Shown here in pieces: positions 56,121 through 64,000 of a DNA stretch of 64,000 nt. Made by a program: the position numbers and the translations under genes. The DNA comes from Telluria beijingensis (GTDB taxonomy: Bacteria; Pseudomonadota; Gammaproteobacteria; Burkholderiales; Burkholderiaceae_D): assembly GCF_030770395.1 (NCBI RefSeq), contig NZ_CP132480.1, forward strand, positions 1,882,891 through 1,946,890. The letters are read 5' to 3'. Below the pieces are notes generated by a model. That model saw only the letters and a list, made by a program, of their open reading frames with translations, ran no database searches and was not told the DNA's origin. How positions within the stretch are numbered: position 1 is the stretch's first letter; every line of letters starts with the position of its first letter.

Positions 56121-56606
56121 GTCATGCGTCTCCTAGAGTGGTGCGCCCCGTCCCGATCCCTGCGCAGGCTGGCGGCGAGTGGTAAATTTTCAGACTAACT
56201 TTTTTGTGAGTCTATGCCGGCGGGTGGGAGTCGCGCCTGGCACGTCTGACGGGCGTGCGCTGCGTTGCTCGTCGTTGCATGGCTCGCCATGCCGCCTCCT
56301 CACGCCTTGCTCACGCCCGCCATGCATCGCCATTCGCTTCCCCCCACCCACCGGCATAGACTCAAACCACTGGATTCTACCAGTGGATTTTGGCATTTTC
56401 AAATTACGATATGCAATTTCATAATGTGAGATGCTATGCTGCAAGTGCACATTTTTCATAGGGAAACGTTGAACTTTCGATCAACGGACATCCTATACTG
56501 AAGCGGCCACGGGACGGCGCAAAATGGGCCGATTTATAGGCTGAAGGAAGGAGATTGGGTGCCCGGGTCGTATAATTCACTTTTTGCCCAGCGACGAGCT
56601 CTCACC
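56121..56606. promoter_or_regulatory. divergent aceE/folD intergenic region
   Basis: 486 bp holding the second 156-bp repeat element (56208-56363) and an AT-rich stretch (56364-56500). A 7-bp dyad CCACTGG-ATTCTA-CCAGTGG lies at 56367-56386 beside the element. For folD, TATACT (56494-56499) and TATAAT (56571-56576) are candidate -10 elements without convincing -35 boxes. The aceE promoter must be either in the 88 bp before the start, in the element, or beyond it; it could not be located. Confidence 0.45.
56208..56363. repeat. 156-bp terminal-inverted-repeat element, copy 2
   Basis: Inverted relative to copy 1 (8677-8832) and exactly the same length. The terminal repeats match at 20 of 21 positions. 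Compared with copy 1, positions 9 and 15 of the repeat have changed on both arms together (C-G to G-C and A-T to G-C), which preserves pairing. The block GCATGGCGAGCCATGCAACG is unchanged in both. It lies in the aceE-folD divergent gap. Compensatory change points to selection on, or recent amplification of, a folded or transposase-recognised structure. Confidence 0.85.
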
Positions 56607-57467
56607 ATGCCTGCACAACTGATCGACGGAGTCCTCCTTTCCAAACAACTGCGCGAAGACATCGCCGCGCGCGCCGCCAAACTGACCGCCGCCGGCAAGC
56701 AGCCCGGCCTCGCCGTGATCCTGGTCGGGGAAGACCCGGCCAGCCAGGTCTATGTGCGCAACAAGGTGAAGGCCTGCGGCGACGTCGGCTTCCATTCGGT
56801 GCTCGAGAAGTACGAGGCCGATTTGAGCGAAGCCGCCCTGCTCGATCGCATCGCAGCCCTGAACGTCGACCCGGCCATCCACGGCATCCTGGTGCAGATG
56901 CCGCTGCCGAAGCATATCGATCCATCGAAAGTCATCGAGGCCATCTCGACCGCCAAGGACGTCGATGGCTATTCGGTGCTGTCGGCCGGCGAACTGATGA
57001 CCGGCCTGGAAGGCTTCCGCCCCTGCACCCCGTACGGCTGCATGAAGCTGATCGAAACCACCGGCATCGACCTGCGCGGCAAGCACGCGGTCGTGATCGG
57101 CCGCAGCAACACCGTCGGTAAACCAATGGGCATGTTGCTCTTGCAAGCCAACGCCACCGTGACCATATGCCATAGCGCGACCGCGGACCTGGGCTACCAC
57201 ACCCGCCAGGCCGACGTGATCGTGGCCGCCGTGGGCCGCCGCAATACCCTGACCGCCGACATGGTCAAGCCGGGCGCGATCGTGATCGACGTCGGCATGA
57301 ACCGCGACGACGCCGGCAAACTGTGCGGCGACGTCGATTTCGAGGGCGTCAAGGAAGTGGCGGCGCACATCACGCCGGTGCCGGGTGGCGTGGGGCCGAT
57401 GACGATCACGATGCTGTTGCAGAACACGGTGGAGTCGGCCGAGCGCGAATTGGCGAAACAACGCTGA
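56607..57467 (+). CDS. folD: methylene-THF dehydrogenase / methenyl-THF cyclohydrolase
   Basis: A 286-residue bifunctional enzyme that interconverts 5,10-methylene- and 10-formyl-THF. The substrate motif region [16 protein letters not shown] with the catalytic Lys (YVxxKxKAC) is present, along with [23 protein letters not shown], the NADP site [17 protein letters not shown] and the closing [19 protein letters not shown]. It supplies formyl groups to PurN, also in this window, and to initiator tRNA. The start MPAQLIDGV is chosen over an upstream frame extension. Confidence 0.97.
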   Translation: MPAQLIDGVLLSKQLREDIAARAAKLTAAGKQPGLAVILVGEDPASQVYVRNKVKACGDVGFHSVLEKYEADLSEAALLDRIAALNVDPAIHGILVQMPLPKHIDPSKVIEAISTAKDVDGYSVLSAGELMTGLEGFRPCTPYGCMKLIETTGIDLRGKHAVVIGRSNTVGKPMGMLLLQANATVTICHSATADLGYHTRQADVIVAAVGRRNTLTADMVKPGAIVIDVGMNRDDAGKLCGDVDFEGVKEVAAHITPVPGGVGPMTITMLLQNTVESAERELAKQR

Positions 57468-57533
57468 TTTTCACGCCCGTCGAGACGGGCGATCGGCCGC
57501 ACCGCCAACTAACGAATCTCTGGAAGGAACACG

Positions 57534-59603
57534 ATGACGACCGATACCAATCCCCTCCTCGACTTTTCCGGCCTGCCGCGCTTCGACGCGATCAAGCCCG
57601 AACACGTCACGCCTGCCATCGAGCAGCTGATTGCCGAGGCAAACGCCGTGGTGGCCCAACTCGAAGCGCCAGTAGACGACGTCACCTGGGACACCCTGGC
57701 CCCGCTCGACGACGCCAGCGAACGCCTGGGCCGCGCCTGGGGCGTGATCGGCCACCTGAACCACGTGGTGGACACGCCCGAGCTGCGCGCCACCTATAAC
57801 GAGAACCAGCCAAAAGTGGTGGAGTTTTCTACCGCCATCGGCCAGAACGAGGCGCTGTTCGCCAAGTACCGGCAGCTGCGCAACGGCCCGCACTGGGACA
57901 GCCTCAATCCGGTGCGCCAGCGCATTGTCGACAACGCCCTGCGCGACTTCCGCCTCGGCGGCGCCGAACTGCCGGAAGATAAGAAGCCGCGCTTCGCCGA
58001 AATCCAGGAACAGCAATCGCAGCTGTCGACCCGCTTCTCGGAAAACGTGCTCGACGCGACCAACGACTACAAGCTGGTGGTCGAAAACGAAGACGAGCTG
58101 GCCGGCCTGCCCGACGATGTGAAGGCTGCCGCCAAAGCCGCCGCCGAACGCGATGGCAAGAGCGGCTGGCTGTTCACCCTGCACTTCCCGTCCTACTTCC
58201 CGGTGCTGCAGTTCGCCGACAATCGCGACTTGCGCGAAAAGATCTACCGCGCCAGCGCCACCAAGGCGTCGGACGCCGGCATCATGTTCACCGAGGTCGA
58301 GAAGTGGGACAACTCGTCGAACATCGTCAACCTGCTCAAGCTGCGCAACGAAGAAGCGCGCCTGCTCGACTACGGCAGCTTCGCCGACGTCTCGCTGGTG
58401 GCCAAGATGGCGCAGAGCCCTCAGCACGTGATCGAATTCCTCGAAGACCTGGCGCGCCGCGCGCGTCCGTTCGCCGAGAAGGACCTGCTCGAGCTGCGCG
58501 AATTCGCCCGTACCGAACTCGGAATCAAAGAACTGCAATCCTGGGACGTCACCTATGCGTCCGAAAAGCTGCGCGAGAAGCGCTATGCCTTCTCGGCCCA
58601 GGAAGTGAAGGAATTCTTCCCCGAGCATAAGGTGATCGAGGGCCTGTTCGGCGTGATCAGGCAGTTGTTCGAGGCCGACGTGGTGCCGGAGGACGCGCCC
58701 GTGTGGCATCCCGACGTGCGTTTCTACCGCATCGAGCGTAACGGCCAACTGGTCGGCCAGTTCTACCTCGATCCATATGCGCGCGCCGGCAAGGCGCAGG
58801 GCGCCTGGATGAACGACGCGCGCGGCCGCCGCCTGCTGGCCAACGGCACCGTGCAGACCCCGGTCGCTTACCTGGTCTGCAATTTCACGCCGCCGGCGAT
58901 GAAGGATGGCGTGCTGCAGCCTTCGCTGTTCACGCACGACGAAGTAACGACGCTGTTCCACGAATTCGGCCACGGCCTGCACCATATGCTGACCGAAGTC
59001 GAGGAACTGTCGGTGGCCGGCATCTCGGGCGTCGAATGGGATGCGGTGGAACTGCCGTCGCAATTCATGGAAAACTTCTGCTGGGAGTGGGACAAGCTGC
59101 AGCAGATGACGGCCCACTACCAGACCGGCGAACCGCTGCCGCGGGCGCTGTACGACAAGATGCTGGCGGCGAAGAACTTCCAGTCCGGGATGCAGACCCT
59201 GCGCCAGGTCGAGTTCTCGCTGATCGACATGCACCTGCACTACGATTTCGATCCGCACGGCCAGCAGGTGCAGGAACTGGTCGACGACATCCGCCGCAAC
59301 TTCGCCGTCATCACGCCGCCGTCGTTCAACCGCTTCCAGCATTCGTTCAGCCATATCTTCGCGGGCGGCTACGCGGCCGGGTACTACAGCTATAAATGGG
59401 CCGAGGTACTGTCCGCCGACGCCTATGCGGCATTCGAGGAAGCGGTCGAGGGCGGCGCCGACCTGTTCGAGACCGGCCGCCGCTTCCAGCGCGAGATCCT
59501 CGCGGTGGGCGGCTCGCGTCCGGCGCTCGAATCGTTCAAGGCCTTCCGCGGCCGCGAACCGTCGATCGACGCCCTGCTGCGCCATAGCGGCATGAATGCA
59601 TGA
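57534..59603 (+). CDS. prlC: oligopeptidase A (M3 metallopeptidase)
   Basis: A 689-residue cytosolic zinc peptidase that degrades signal peptides and short peptides. The HEFGH zinc motif is at residues 476-480 (TLFHEFGHGLHHML), with the third ligand Glu in ISGVEWDAVELPSQFMENF and the C-terminal catalytic His/Tyr region FSHIFAGGYAAGYYSYKWAE. Length and order fit PrlC/OpdA. It lies 66 bp after folD on the same strand and is closed by a strong terminator. Confidence 0.96.
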   Translation: MTTDTNPLLDFSGLPRFDAIKPEHVTPAIEQLIAEANAVVAQLEAPVDDVTWDTLAPLDDASERLGRAWGVIGHLNHVVDTPELRATYNENQPKVVEFSTAIGQNEALFAKYRQLRNGPHWDSLNPVRQRIVDNALRDFRLGGAELPEDKKPRFAEIQEQQSQLSTRFSENVLDATNDYKLVVENEDELAGLPDDVKAAAKAAAERDGKSGWLFTLHFPSYFPVLQFADNRDLREKIYRASATKASDAGIMFTEVEKWDNSSNIVNLLKLRNEEARLLDYGSFADVSLVAKMAQSPQHVIEFLEDLARRARPFAEKDLLELREFARTELGIKELQSWDVTYASEKLREKRYAFSAQEVKEFFPEHKVIEGLFGVIRQLFEADVVPEDAPVWHPDVRFYRIERNGQLVGQFYLDPYARAGKAQGAWMNDARGRRLLANGTVQTPVAYLVCNFTPPAMKDGVLQPSLFTHDEVTTLFHEFGHGLHHMLTEVEELSVAGISGVEWDAVELPSQFMENFCWEWDKLQQMTAHYQTGEPLPRALYDKMLAAKNFQSGMQTLRQVEFSLIDMHLHYDFDPHGQQVQELVDDIRRNFAVITPPSFNRFQHSFSHIFAGGYAAGYYSYKWAEVLSADAYAAFEEAVEGGADLFETGRRFQREILAVGGSRPALESFKAFRGREPSIDALLRHSGMNA

Positions 59604-59612
59604 TGTTCAAAA

Positions 59613-59643
59613 GGGAGGGAGTTTTTTCCCTCCCGTTTTTTTA
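59613..59643 (+). terminator. rho-independent terminator after prlC
   Basis: GGGAGGGA and TCCCTCCC form an 8-bp stem followed by G and seven T, 10 bp past the stop. The holC start is within 10 bp of its end, so holC relies on readthrough or a promoter inside prlC. Confidence 0.92.
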
Positions 59644-59651
59644 GTAATCCC

Positions 59652-60077
59652 ATGACCCGGATCGACTTCCATACCAATATTCCCGATAAGCTTTCCTATG
59701 CCTGCCGCCTGGCGCGCAAGGCATATGGTTCGCGCGCCAAAGTGGTGGTGCTGGCAGAAAGCCGCGAGCAGGCCGAGGCCTTGAATGCGGCATTGTGGAA
59801 CGTGTCGGATACCGATTTCATTCCGCACGTGATGGCGGGCGATCCGCTGGCGCCGCAAACGCCGGTCGTGATTACCGATAATGAAGACGTGGCGCTGCCG
59901 CACCACGATATGCTGGTGAACCTCACGCGCCGCACGCCGAATAATTTCGCGCAGTTCGCGCGAGTGTTCGAAATCATTTCGCTCGACGAAGCCGATGCCG
60001 CCGAAGGACGCAAACGCTATGTCGCATATAAAAAGCAATCCTATCCATTGACCCACTTCGTCGCAGGACAGACATGA
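59652..60077 (+). CDS. holC: DNA polymerase III chi subunit
   Basis: A 141-residue HolC. The N-terminus RIDFHTNIPDKLSYACRLARKAY and the middle NAALWNVSDTDFIPHVMAGDPLA followed by DEADAAEGRKRYVAYK match chi. It bridges the clamp loader (psi/gamma complex) and SSB on the lagging strand. It overlaps the next gene by 4 bp (ATGA). It begins immediately after the prlC terminator. Confidence 0.94.
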   Translation: MTRIDFHTNIPDKLSYACRLARKAYGSRAKVVVLAESREQAEALNAALWNVSDTDFIPHVMAGDPLAPQTPVVITDNEDVALPHHDMLVNLTRRTPNNFAQFARVFEIISLDEADAAEGRKRYVAYKKQSYPLTHFVAGQT

Positions 60078-60508
60078 ACCAGGATCCCGCTTTCGATGCC
60101 AGCATTCCCGTATTGACCGAAGTCGTCGCCGACGCGTCGGCGCCGGTGGCGCCGGCAACGCCGGTTGCACCGACAGCGCCAACGCCGCCTGTCACCGCGG
60201 TCGCTGCGCTCGACGACGACGATGCCGACAACCCGGAAGCCCTGGAACGGCGGGCCGCCGACCGCTGGAGCGGCGAGCAGTGGAGCGTCATGGAACGCCG
60301 CCTCACCGAACGCGTGCTGCAGCAATTACAGGGCCGGATCGATTTCGAGCTCGAACAGCGGCTGCGCGACGGCATTACCGACGCCGTCGAAAAAGCGATC
60401 GCCGGCGTGTCAGCCGAGATTCGCAGCGGGCTGCAGGAAACCCTGGGCCAGGTCGTCACGCGCGCTGTTTCGCAAGAAATCGCCCATCTCCAGACACTGG
60501 GTAAATAA
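60074..60508 (+). CDS. DUF2486-like acidic protein downstream of holC
   Basis: A 144-residue soluble protein with an Ala/Pro/Val-rich, acidic first half (IPVLTEVVADASAPVAPATP; LDDDDADNPEALE) and a charged helical second half (RLTERVLQQLQGRIDFELEQ; EKAIAGVSAEIRSGLQETLG). The layout, and the position coupled to holC by ATGA, match the DUF2486 family of Burkholderiales. The function is unknown. The helical half may oligomerise; a link to replication is only suggested by gene order. Confidence 0.75.
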   Translation: MNQDPAFDASIPVLTEVVADASAPVAPATPVAPTAPTPPVTAVAALDDDDADNPEALERRAADRWSGEQWSVMERRLTERVLQQLQGRIDFELEQRLRDGITDAVEKAIAGVSAEIRSGLQETLGQVVTRAVSQEIAHLQTLGK

Positions 60509-60651
60509 CCCCGCATGCATTAACGATTTGCCATTTATTTGATTCCAGATTACCCCGCGCACGATTGTTATTCCTATTTTGCGATTAAATAGTAAAATCC
60601 CTGCGCGGCTGTTCGAAACGAATCGAATCACCTAATCAAGGATGAAACAAA

Positions 60652-60987
60652 ATGGCAAACATCGATCTGTCGGGTTATAACCTCGCCGAGCTGAAAGGTC
60701 TTCAATTCGATATCGAAAAGGAGATCAAAAACCGCCAGCAGCAGGACGTCAAGAAAGCGCGCGAGCAGATTCTCGAGATCGCCCAGAATATGGGAATCTC
60801 GGTGGAAGAATTGCTGGCCAAGGGTGGCAGCGGCAAAGGCAAGAAGGCGGGCGGCGGCGCCAAGGTGAATCCGCAATACCACAATCCAGCCGACAATTCC
60901 CAGACCTGGACCGGCCGCGGCCGCCAGCCGAAATGGGTGGTCGAGGCGCTGGGCAAGGGCAAGTCGCTGGAAGATCTGCGGATCTGA
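60652..60987 (+). CDS. H-NS family nucleoid-associated protein
   Basis: A 111-residue H-NS-type protein. The N-terminal coiled coil for dimerisation covers about 1-60 (SGYNLAELKGLQFDIEKEIK). A Gly/Lys linker follows (GGSGKGKKAGGGAK), then the DNA-binding domain, with YHNPADNSQTWTGRGRQPKW carrying the core TWTGRGRxPxW motif. It binds AT-rich minor grooves and silences genes, often acquired ones. This is the short betaproteobacterial type. Confidence 0.94.
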   Translation: MANIDLSGYNLAELKGLQFDIEKEIKNRQQQDVKKAREQILEIAQNMGISVEELLAKGGSGKGKKAGGGAKVNPQYHNPADNSQTWTGRGRQPKWVVEALGKGKSLEDLRI

Positions 60988-61009
60988 GCCTTTTTGGGGT
61001 AGTCCTCGT

Positions 61010-61036
61010 GGGATGGACGGCTTCGCCGTCCATCCC
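61010..61036 (+). terminator. strong hairpin after the H-NS gene
   Basis: GGGATGGACGG and CCGTCCATCCC form an 11-bp perfect stem with a CTTCG loop, 22 bp after the stop. No T-run follows, so it is a possible rho-dependent end or an mRNA-stabilising structure. Confidence 0.6.
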
Positions 61037-61094
61037 ATCGCTCATCCGTCGTTTCAGATAAGATTGCAGGTTCAGCAATCAATCGGCCGTACCA

Positions 61095-63233
61095 GTGAAA
61101 CGACTTCCCCTCATCGCCGCGCTCGCGGGCGCCGCCATCCTGGCCATCGGCACGGCCATCTACTTCACCGACACCATCGAACAGCGCCCCGGCGCCCTGG
61201 CCATCCTGACGCCGCCGGTCGCCAAGACCACGCCGTTCTGGCCGGCGCGCGTGAGCCTGCTGGCCGGCGACGGCCGTGACGGCGTACTTGACGGACAGGC
61301 CAGCGCCAGCCGCTTCAGCGACCCCTATGGCGTGGCCATCGGCCCGCGCGGCGCGGTCTACGTCGCTGACGGCGGCGAGGCCAACCGCATCCGGCTGGTC
61401 CAGCCCGACGGCGCCGTCTCGACCCTGGCCGGCGGCAAGGAAGGTTTCGCCGACGGCATCGGCGCCGCGGCCGCCTTCCATACGCCGTCCGCCATCGCGC
61501 TCGACCATGAAGGCAACCTGGTCGTGGCCGATACCGGTAACCATGCGATCCGCAAGGTGGCGCCGGATGGCACAGTCACCACGCTGGCGGGCGACGGCAC
61601 TCCCGGCTACCTGGACGGCATCGGCCGCGCCGCCCAGTTCAACGCCCCGGTCGGCATCGCGGTGGACGACGCCGGCATCGTCTACGTGGCCGACACCTAC
61701 AACGACCGCATCCGCCGCATCGCCCCGGACGGCACGGTGACGACGCTGGCCGGCAATGGCAAGCCCGGCCTGCTCGATGGCGCGCTGCTCGATGCCGGCT
61801 TCGACACCCCGAGCGCGCTGGCGGCCGGCCGCGATGGCACGCTGTACGTGGCCGATACCGGTAACCACGCGGTGCGCCGCGTCAAGCCCGACGGCACGGT
61901 CGACACGCTGGCGATCCCGCTCGAAGGCGAAGTGCGCCCGCCGCTGCGGCGCCCGGCCGGCCTCGCGCTCACCCGCGACGGCTACCTGTACATCGCCGCC
62001 AGCTCCGGCGGACGCATCCTGCAACTGACGCCCGAAGGAGAGATGCGTCCGCTGCAGGACGTCGACCGCCCGCTCGACCCGCAAGGCTTCGGCAGCGACG
62101 GCACGGTGCAGCTGTACGGCCCGCGCGGCATCGCGGTCGGCCGCGACGGCAGCCTGGTGGTGGCCGACGCCAACGCCCACCGCGTGCACCGGCTGGCGCC
62201 GCCGCGCGAGGGCGAAGCGACGCCGATACTGGCGCGGCCGGCGCTCGCCACCCGCAGCGAGCCGATGCCGTGGCCGGTCGGCCCGCAAGACATGGTGCAC
62301 GAAGTCGTCGGCGTGATGGGCGAAGTGCGCGGCGCCTACAACGGCGACAGCCGCCACCACTTCCACGCTGGCCTGGACGTGCGCGCCGACGTCGGCGCGA
62401 AGGTGCTGGCCGTATTCCCGTCCAAGGTCACCGACCCGCACGCCAACTGGGGTTTCAATTCCCTCAGCGAAGGCTTGAGCGTGGGACCGCTGTCGTACAT
62501 CCACATGCGCGTCGGGCGCGACCCGCAGGGCCGGCCGCTCGATCCGCGCTTCCAGATCCTGCGCGACGCCAAGGGCAAGGCCGAGCGCGTGCGGGTCCCG
62601 CGCGGCACCCGCTTCGCGGTCGGCGATCCCCTCGGCACCATCAATGCCATGGCCCACGTCCACCTCGACTACTACCAGGGCGGCAACGTGGTCAATCCGC
62701 TGACCCTGCCCTTCGTCGGCTTCCGGGATACCGTCCCACCCATCATCCAGCGCATCGCGCTGTACGACGCTGCCGGCAAGCGCATCGCGGCCAGGAAAGG
62801 CCAGCCGATCCGCTTGGCGCGCAGCCTCGGCGAGATCCAGGTGGTCGTCAACGCCTACGACCAGGTCAACGGCAACCTGACGCGCCGCAAGCTGGGCCTG
62901 TACAAGCTCGGTTACCAGCTGCTGCGCGCCGACGGCACGCCGCTGGCCGGCTACGAACAGCCGCTCGTCACCCAGGTCTACGACCGCCTGCCGCGCAACC
63001 AGGACGCCGTCAAGGCCGTCTATGCGCCGACCAGCGGCATCACGGTGTATGGCAGCAAGTCGACCCAGTTCGACTATGCGCTCAACAACCGCCTGCAGGA
63101 CGGCGAGATCGAAACCGGCAGCTGGCGCATCGGCGAGCTCGAACCTGGCTCCTACATCCTGCGCATCCACGCCGCCGACTTCGCCGGCAATCTGGCGCAG
63201 GAGGGACGTGACCTGGCCTTCGTCGTGGAGTAA
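61095..63233 (+). CDS. NHL-repeat beta-propeller fused to M23 (LytM-like) peptidase domain
   Basis: A 712-residue exported or membrane-anchored protein with GTG start and an N-terminal signal-anchor helix (about 5-25). Residues ~50-375 hold NHL repeats, each with a unit such as VYVADTYNDRIRRIAPDGTV followed by TTLAGNG. Residues ~400-545 resemble an M23 domain: SRHHFHAGLDVRADVGAKVL gives HxxxD and AHVHLDYY gives HxH, the zinc ligand pattern. A beta-sandwich-like C-terminal region (about 560-712) ends LAFVVE. It probably acts at the cell wall with the propeller as a binding platform. Activity is inferred from ligands only. Confidence 0.82.
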   Translation: MKRLPLIAALAGAAILAIGTAIYFTDTIEQRPGALAILTPPVAKTTPFWPARVSLLAGDGRDGVLDGQASASRFSDPYGVAIGPRGAVYVADGGEANRIRLVQPDGAVSTLAGGKEGFADGIGAAAAFHTPSAIALDHEGNLVVADTGNHAIRKVAPDGTVTTLAGDGTPGYLDGIGRAAQFNAPVGIAVDDAGIVYVADTYNDRIRRIAPDGTVTTLAGNGKPGLLDGALLDAGFDTPSALAAGRDGTLYVADTGNHAVRRVKPDGTVDTLAIPLEGEVRPPLRRPAGLALTRDGYLYIAASSGGRILQLTPEGEMRPLQDVDRPLDPQGFGSDGTVQLYGPRGIAVGRDGSLVVADANAHRVHRLAPPREGEATPILARPALATRSEPMPWPVGPQDMVHEVVGVMGEVRGAYNGDSRHHFHAGLDVRADVGAKVLAVFPSKVTDPHANWGFNSLSEGLSVGPLSYIHMRVGRDPQGRPLDPRFQILRDAKGKAERVRVPRGTRFAVGDPLGTINAMAHVHLDYYQGGNVVNPLTLPFVGFRDTVPPIIQRIALYDAAGKRIAARKGQPIRLARSLGEIQVVVNAYDQVNGNLTRRKLGLYKLGYQLLRADGTPLAGYEQPLVTQVYDRLPRNQDAVKAVYAPTSGITVYGSKSTQFDYALNNRLQDGEIETGSWRIGELEPGSYILRIHAADFAGNLAQEGRDLAFVVE

Positions 63234-63306
63234 GCTGACTGGGCTGACGCTCGATGAACCATTCCGCCGCGCCGGCATCTGAGAAGGATGGGCGTAGGAG
63301 GATGCG

Positions 63307-64000
63307 ATGGACAGGTACGACGTGCTCATCGCCGGCGCGGGGCCGACCGGCATGGTGCTGGCCCTGTGGCTGGCGCACCAGGGCGTCAAGGTCGCGATCG
63401 TCGACAAGGCGGCGCAGCCGGGCACCACCTCGCGCGCGATGGCGGTCCAGGCGCGCACGCTGGAGCTCTACCGCCAGCTCGGGCTGGCCGACGAGACGAT
63501 TGCCGCCGGCAAGCGCAACGTCGCCCTCAATATGTGGGTGCGGGGCAAGCGCCGCGCGCGGCTGTCGTTCCAGGACGCCGGCGAAAAACTCACGCCTTAC
63601 CCCTTCGTGCTGGTCTACCCGCAAGACCTGCACGAACAGCTGCTGCTGCGCCATCTCGAGCGCGCCGGGGTCCACGTCCAACGGCCGGTCGAGCTGGTCG
63701 CCTTCGAAGACCGCGACGACCATGTGGTGGCGCGCCTGCGCGACCCGGACGGCGGCCTGCGCGAATGCGAGGCGCGCTTCCTGGCCGGCTGCGACGGCGC
63801 CAACTCCGCCGTGCGCCAGGGGCTCGGCGCCGGTTTCCCCGGCGGCACCTATGACCATGTGTTCTACGTGGCCGACGTCCAGGCCGCCGGCGTCGCCGCC
63901 GATGGCGAGGTGCACGTGGCGCTCGAGACGTCCGACTTCGTGATCATGCTGCCCTATACCGATACCGGCCGCGGGCGCCTGGTCGGCACCGTGCACGGCG
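63307..64000 (+). CDS. FAD-dependent aromatic hydroxylase-type monooxygenase, 3' truncated
   Basis: The frame is open to the window edge (231 residues seen). MDRYDVLIAGAGPTGMVLAL is the FAD-binding GxGxxG motif, followed by the conserved Arg after the first strand set (TTSRAMAVQARTLELYRQL) and FLAGCDGANSAVRQGLG with the DG motif. This is the PheA/TfdB/MhpA type that hydroxylates phenolic or polyketide rings with NAD(P)H. AGGAGG stands 5 bp before the ATG. It begins 73 bp after the NHL/M23 gene. The substrate cannot be judged without the C-terminal part. Confidence 0.9.
   Translation, partial: MDRYDVLIAGAGPTGMVLALWLAHQGVKVAIVDKAAQPGTTSRAMAVQARTLELYRQLGLADETIAAGKRNVALNMWVRGKRRARLSFQDAGEKLTPYPFVLVYPQDLHEQLLLRHLERAGVHVQRPVELVAFEDRDDHVVARLRDPDGGLRECEARFLAGCDGANSAVRQGLGAGFPGGTYDHVFYVADVQAAGVAADGEVHVALETSDFVIMLPYTDTGRGRLVGTVHG

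Overview
The window is high-GC bacterial chromosome, with GC-rich codon third positions and no plasmid or phage hallmark genes. Gene content points to a betaproteobacterium of the Oxalobacteraceae (Massilia/Telluria/Janthinobacterium type): a phasin, a PEP-CTERM surface protein, an H-NS protein of the short betaproteobacterial type, holC followed by a DUF2486-like gene, a pyruvate dehydrogenase E3 with its own lipoyl domain, and REP palindromes of the CGTCGTTCCCGCG...CGGGAACGACG type. The genus is inferred from this mixture, not proven.

Layout. 1-6.4 kb is a sulfur block on the minus strand: a TSUP/TauE-type exporter, cysT-cysW-cysA-cysB overlapping by ATGA junctions, an LsfA-type 1-Cys peroxiredoxin, then dgkA. 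6.5-11.4 kb holds an IclR regulator, pbpG, a 156-bp repeat element, a nitroreductase/EamA pair and a phasin. 11.4-15.1 kb is livHMGF, the branched-chain amino-acid ABC transporter without its binding protein. 15.2-18.1 kb has ispH-slpA, radC and rpmB-rpmG. 18.2-24.9 kb has a DUF418 membrane protein, a desaturase with a transposase-like tail, an MscS channel, a rRNA m5C methyltransferase, purN and a lone barstar. 25.2-30.3 kb has a glycine-zipper protein, a spermidine-synthase-like protein, a GspE-type ATPase, and two identical tRNA-Lys genes flanking a membrane protein, then yigZ. 30.4-36.3 kb is surface/stress material: araJ-type MFS, PEP-CTERM protein, HDOD protein, two cysteine-rich secreted paralogues and an HExxH protein. 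36.4-44.9 kb has a chemoreceptor, an M49-like peptidase and a nodT-emrB-emrA efflux system with a divergent TetR regulator and a clear palindromic operator. 45-49.6 kb has small genes and a four-gene unit: DUF2141, an exported carotenoid oxygenase, a LytS-type kinase and a LytTR regulator. 49.6-56.1 kb is aceE-aceF-lpdA with REP elements. 56.2-64 kb has the second copy of the 156-bp element, folD, prlC, holC, an H-NS protein, an NHL/M23 fusion and the start of a flavin monooxygenase.

How it fits together. Most of the window is housekeeping: central carbon entry (aceEF-lpd), one-carbon and purine metabolism (folD, purN), translation (rpmBG, tRNA-Lys), isoprenoids (ispH) and sulfate assimilation. 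Adaptive functions sit between: efflux, chemotaxis, PHA granule coating, PEP-CTERM surface display.

The strongest non-textbook signals are a gap-free pair of 156-bp elements with 21-bp terminal inverted repeats and compensatory changes, an operon pairing a Tat-type exported carotenoid cleavage oxygenase with a LytS/LytTR system whose regulator lacks any standard start codon, and a desaturase carrying what looks like the C-terminus of an ISL3-family transposase. No CRISPR array, rRNA operon, intact insertion sequence or prophage is visible.
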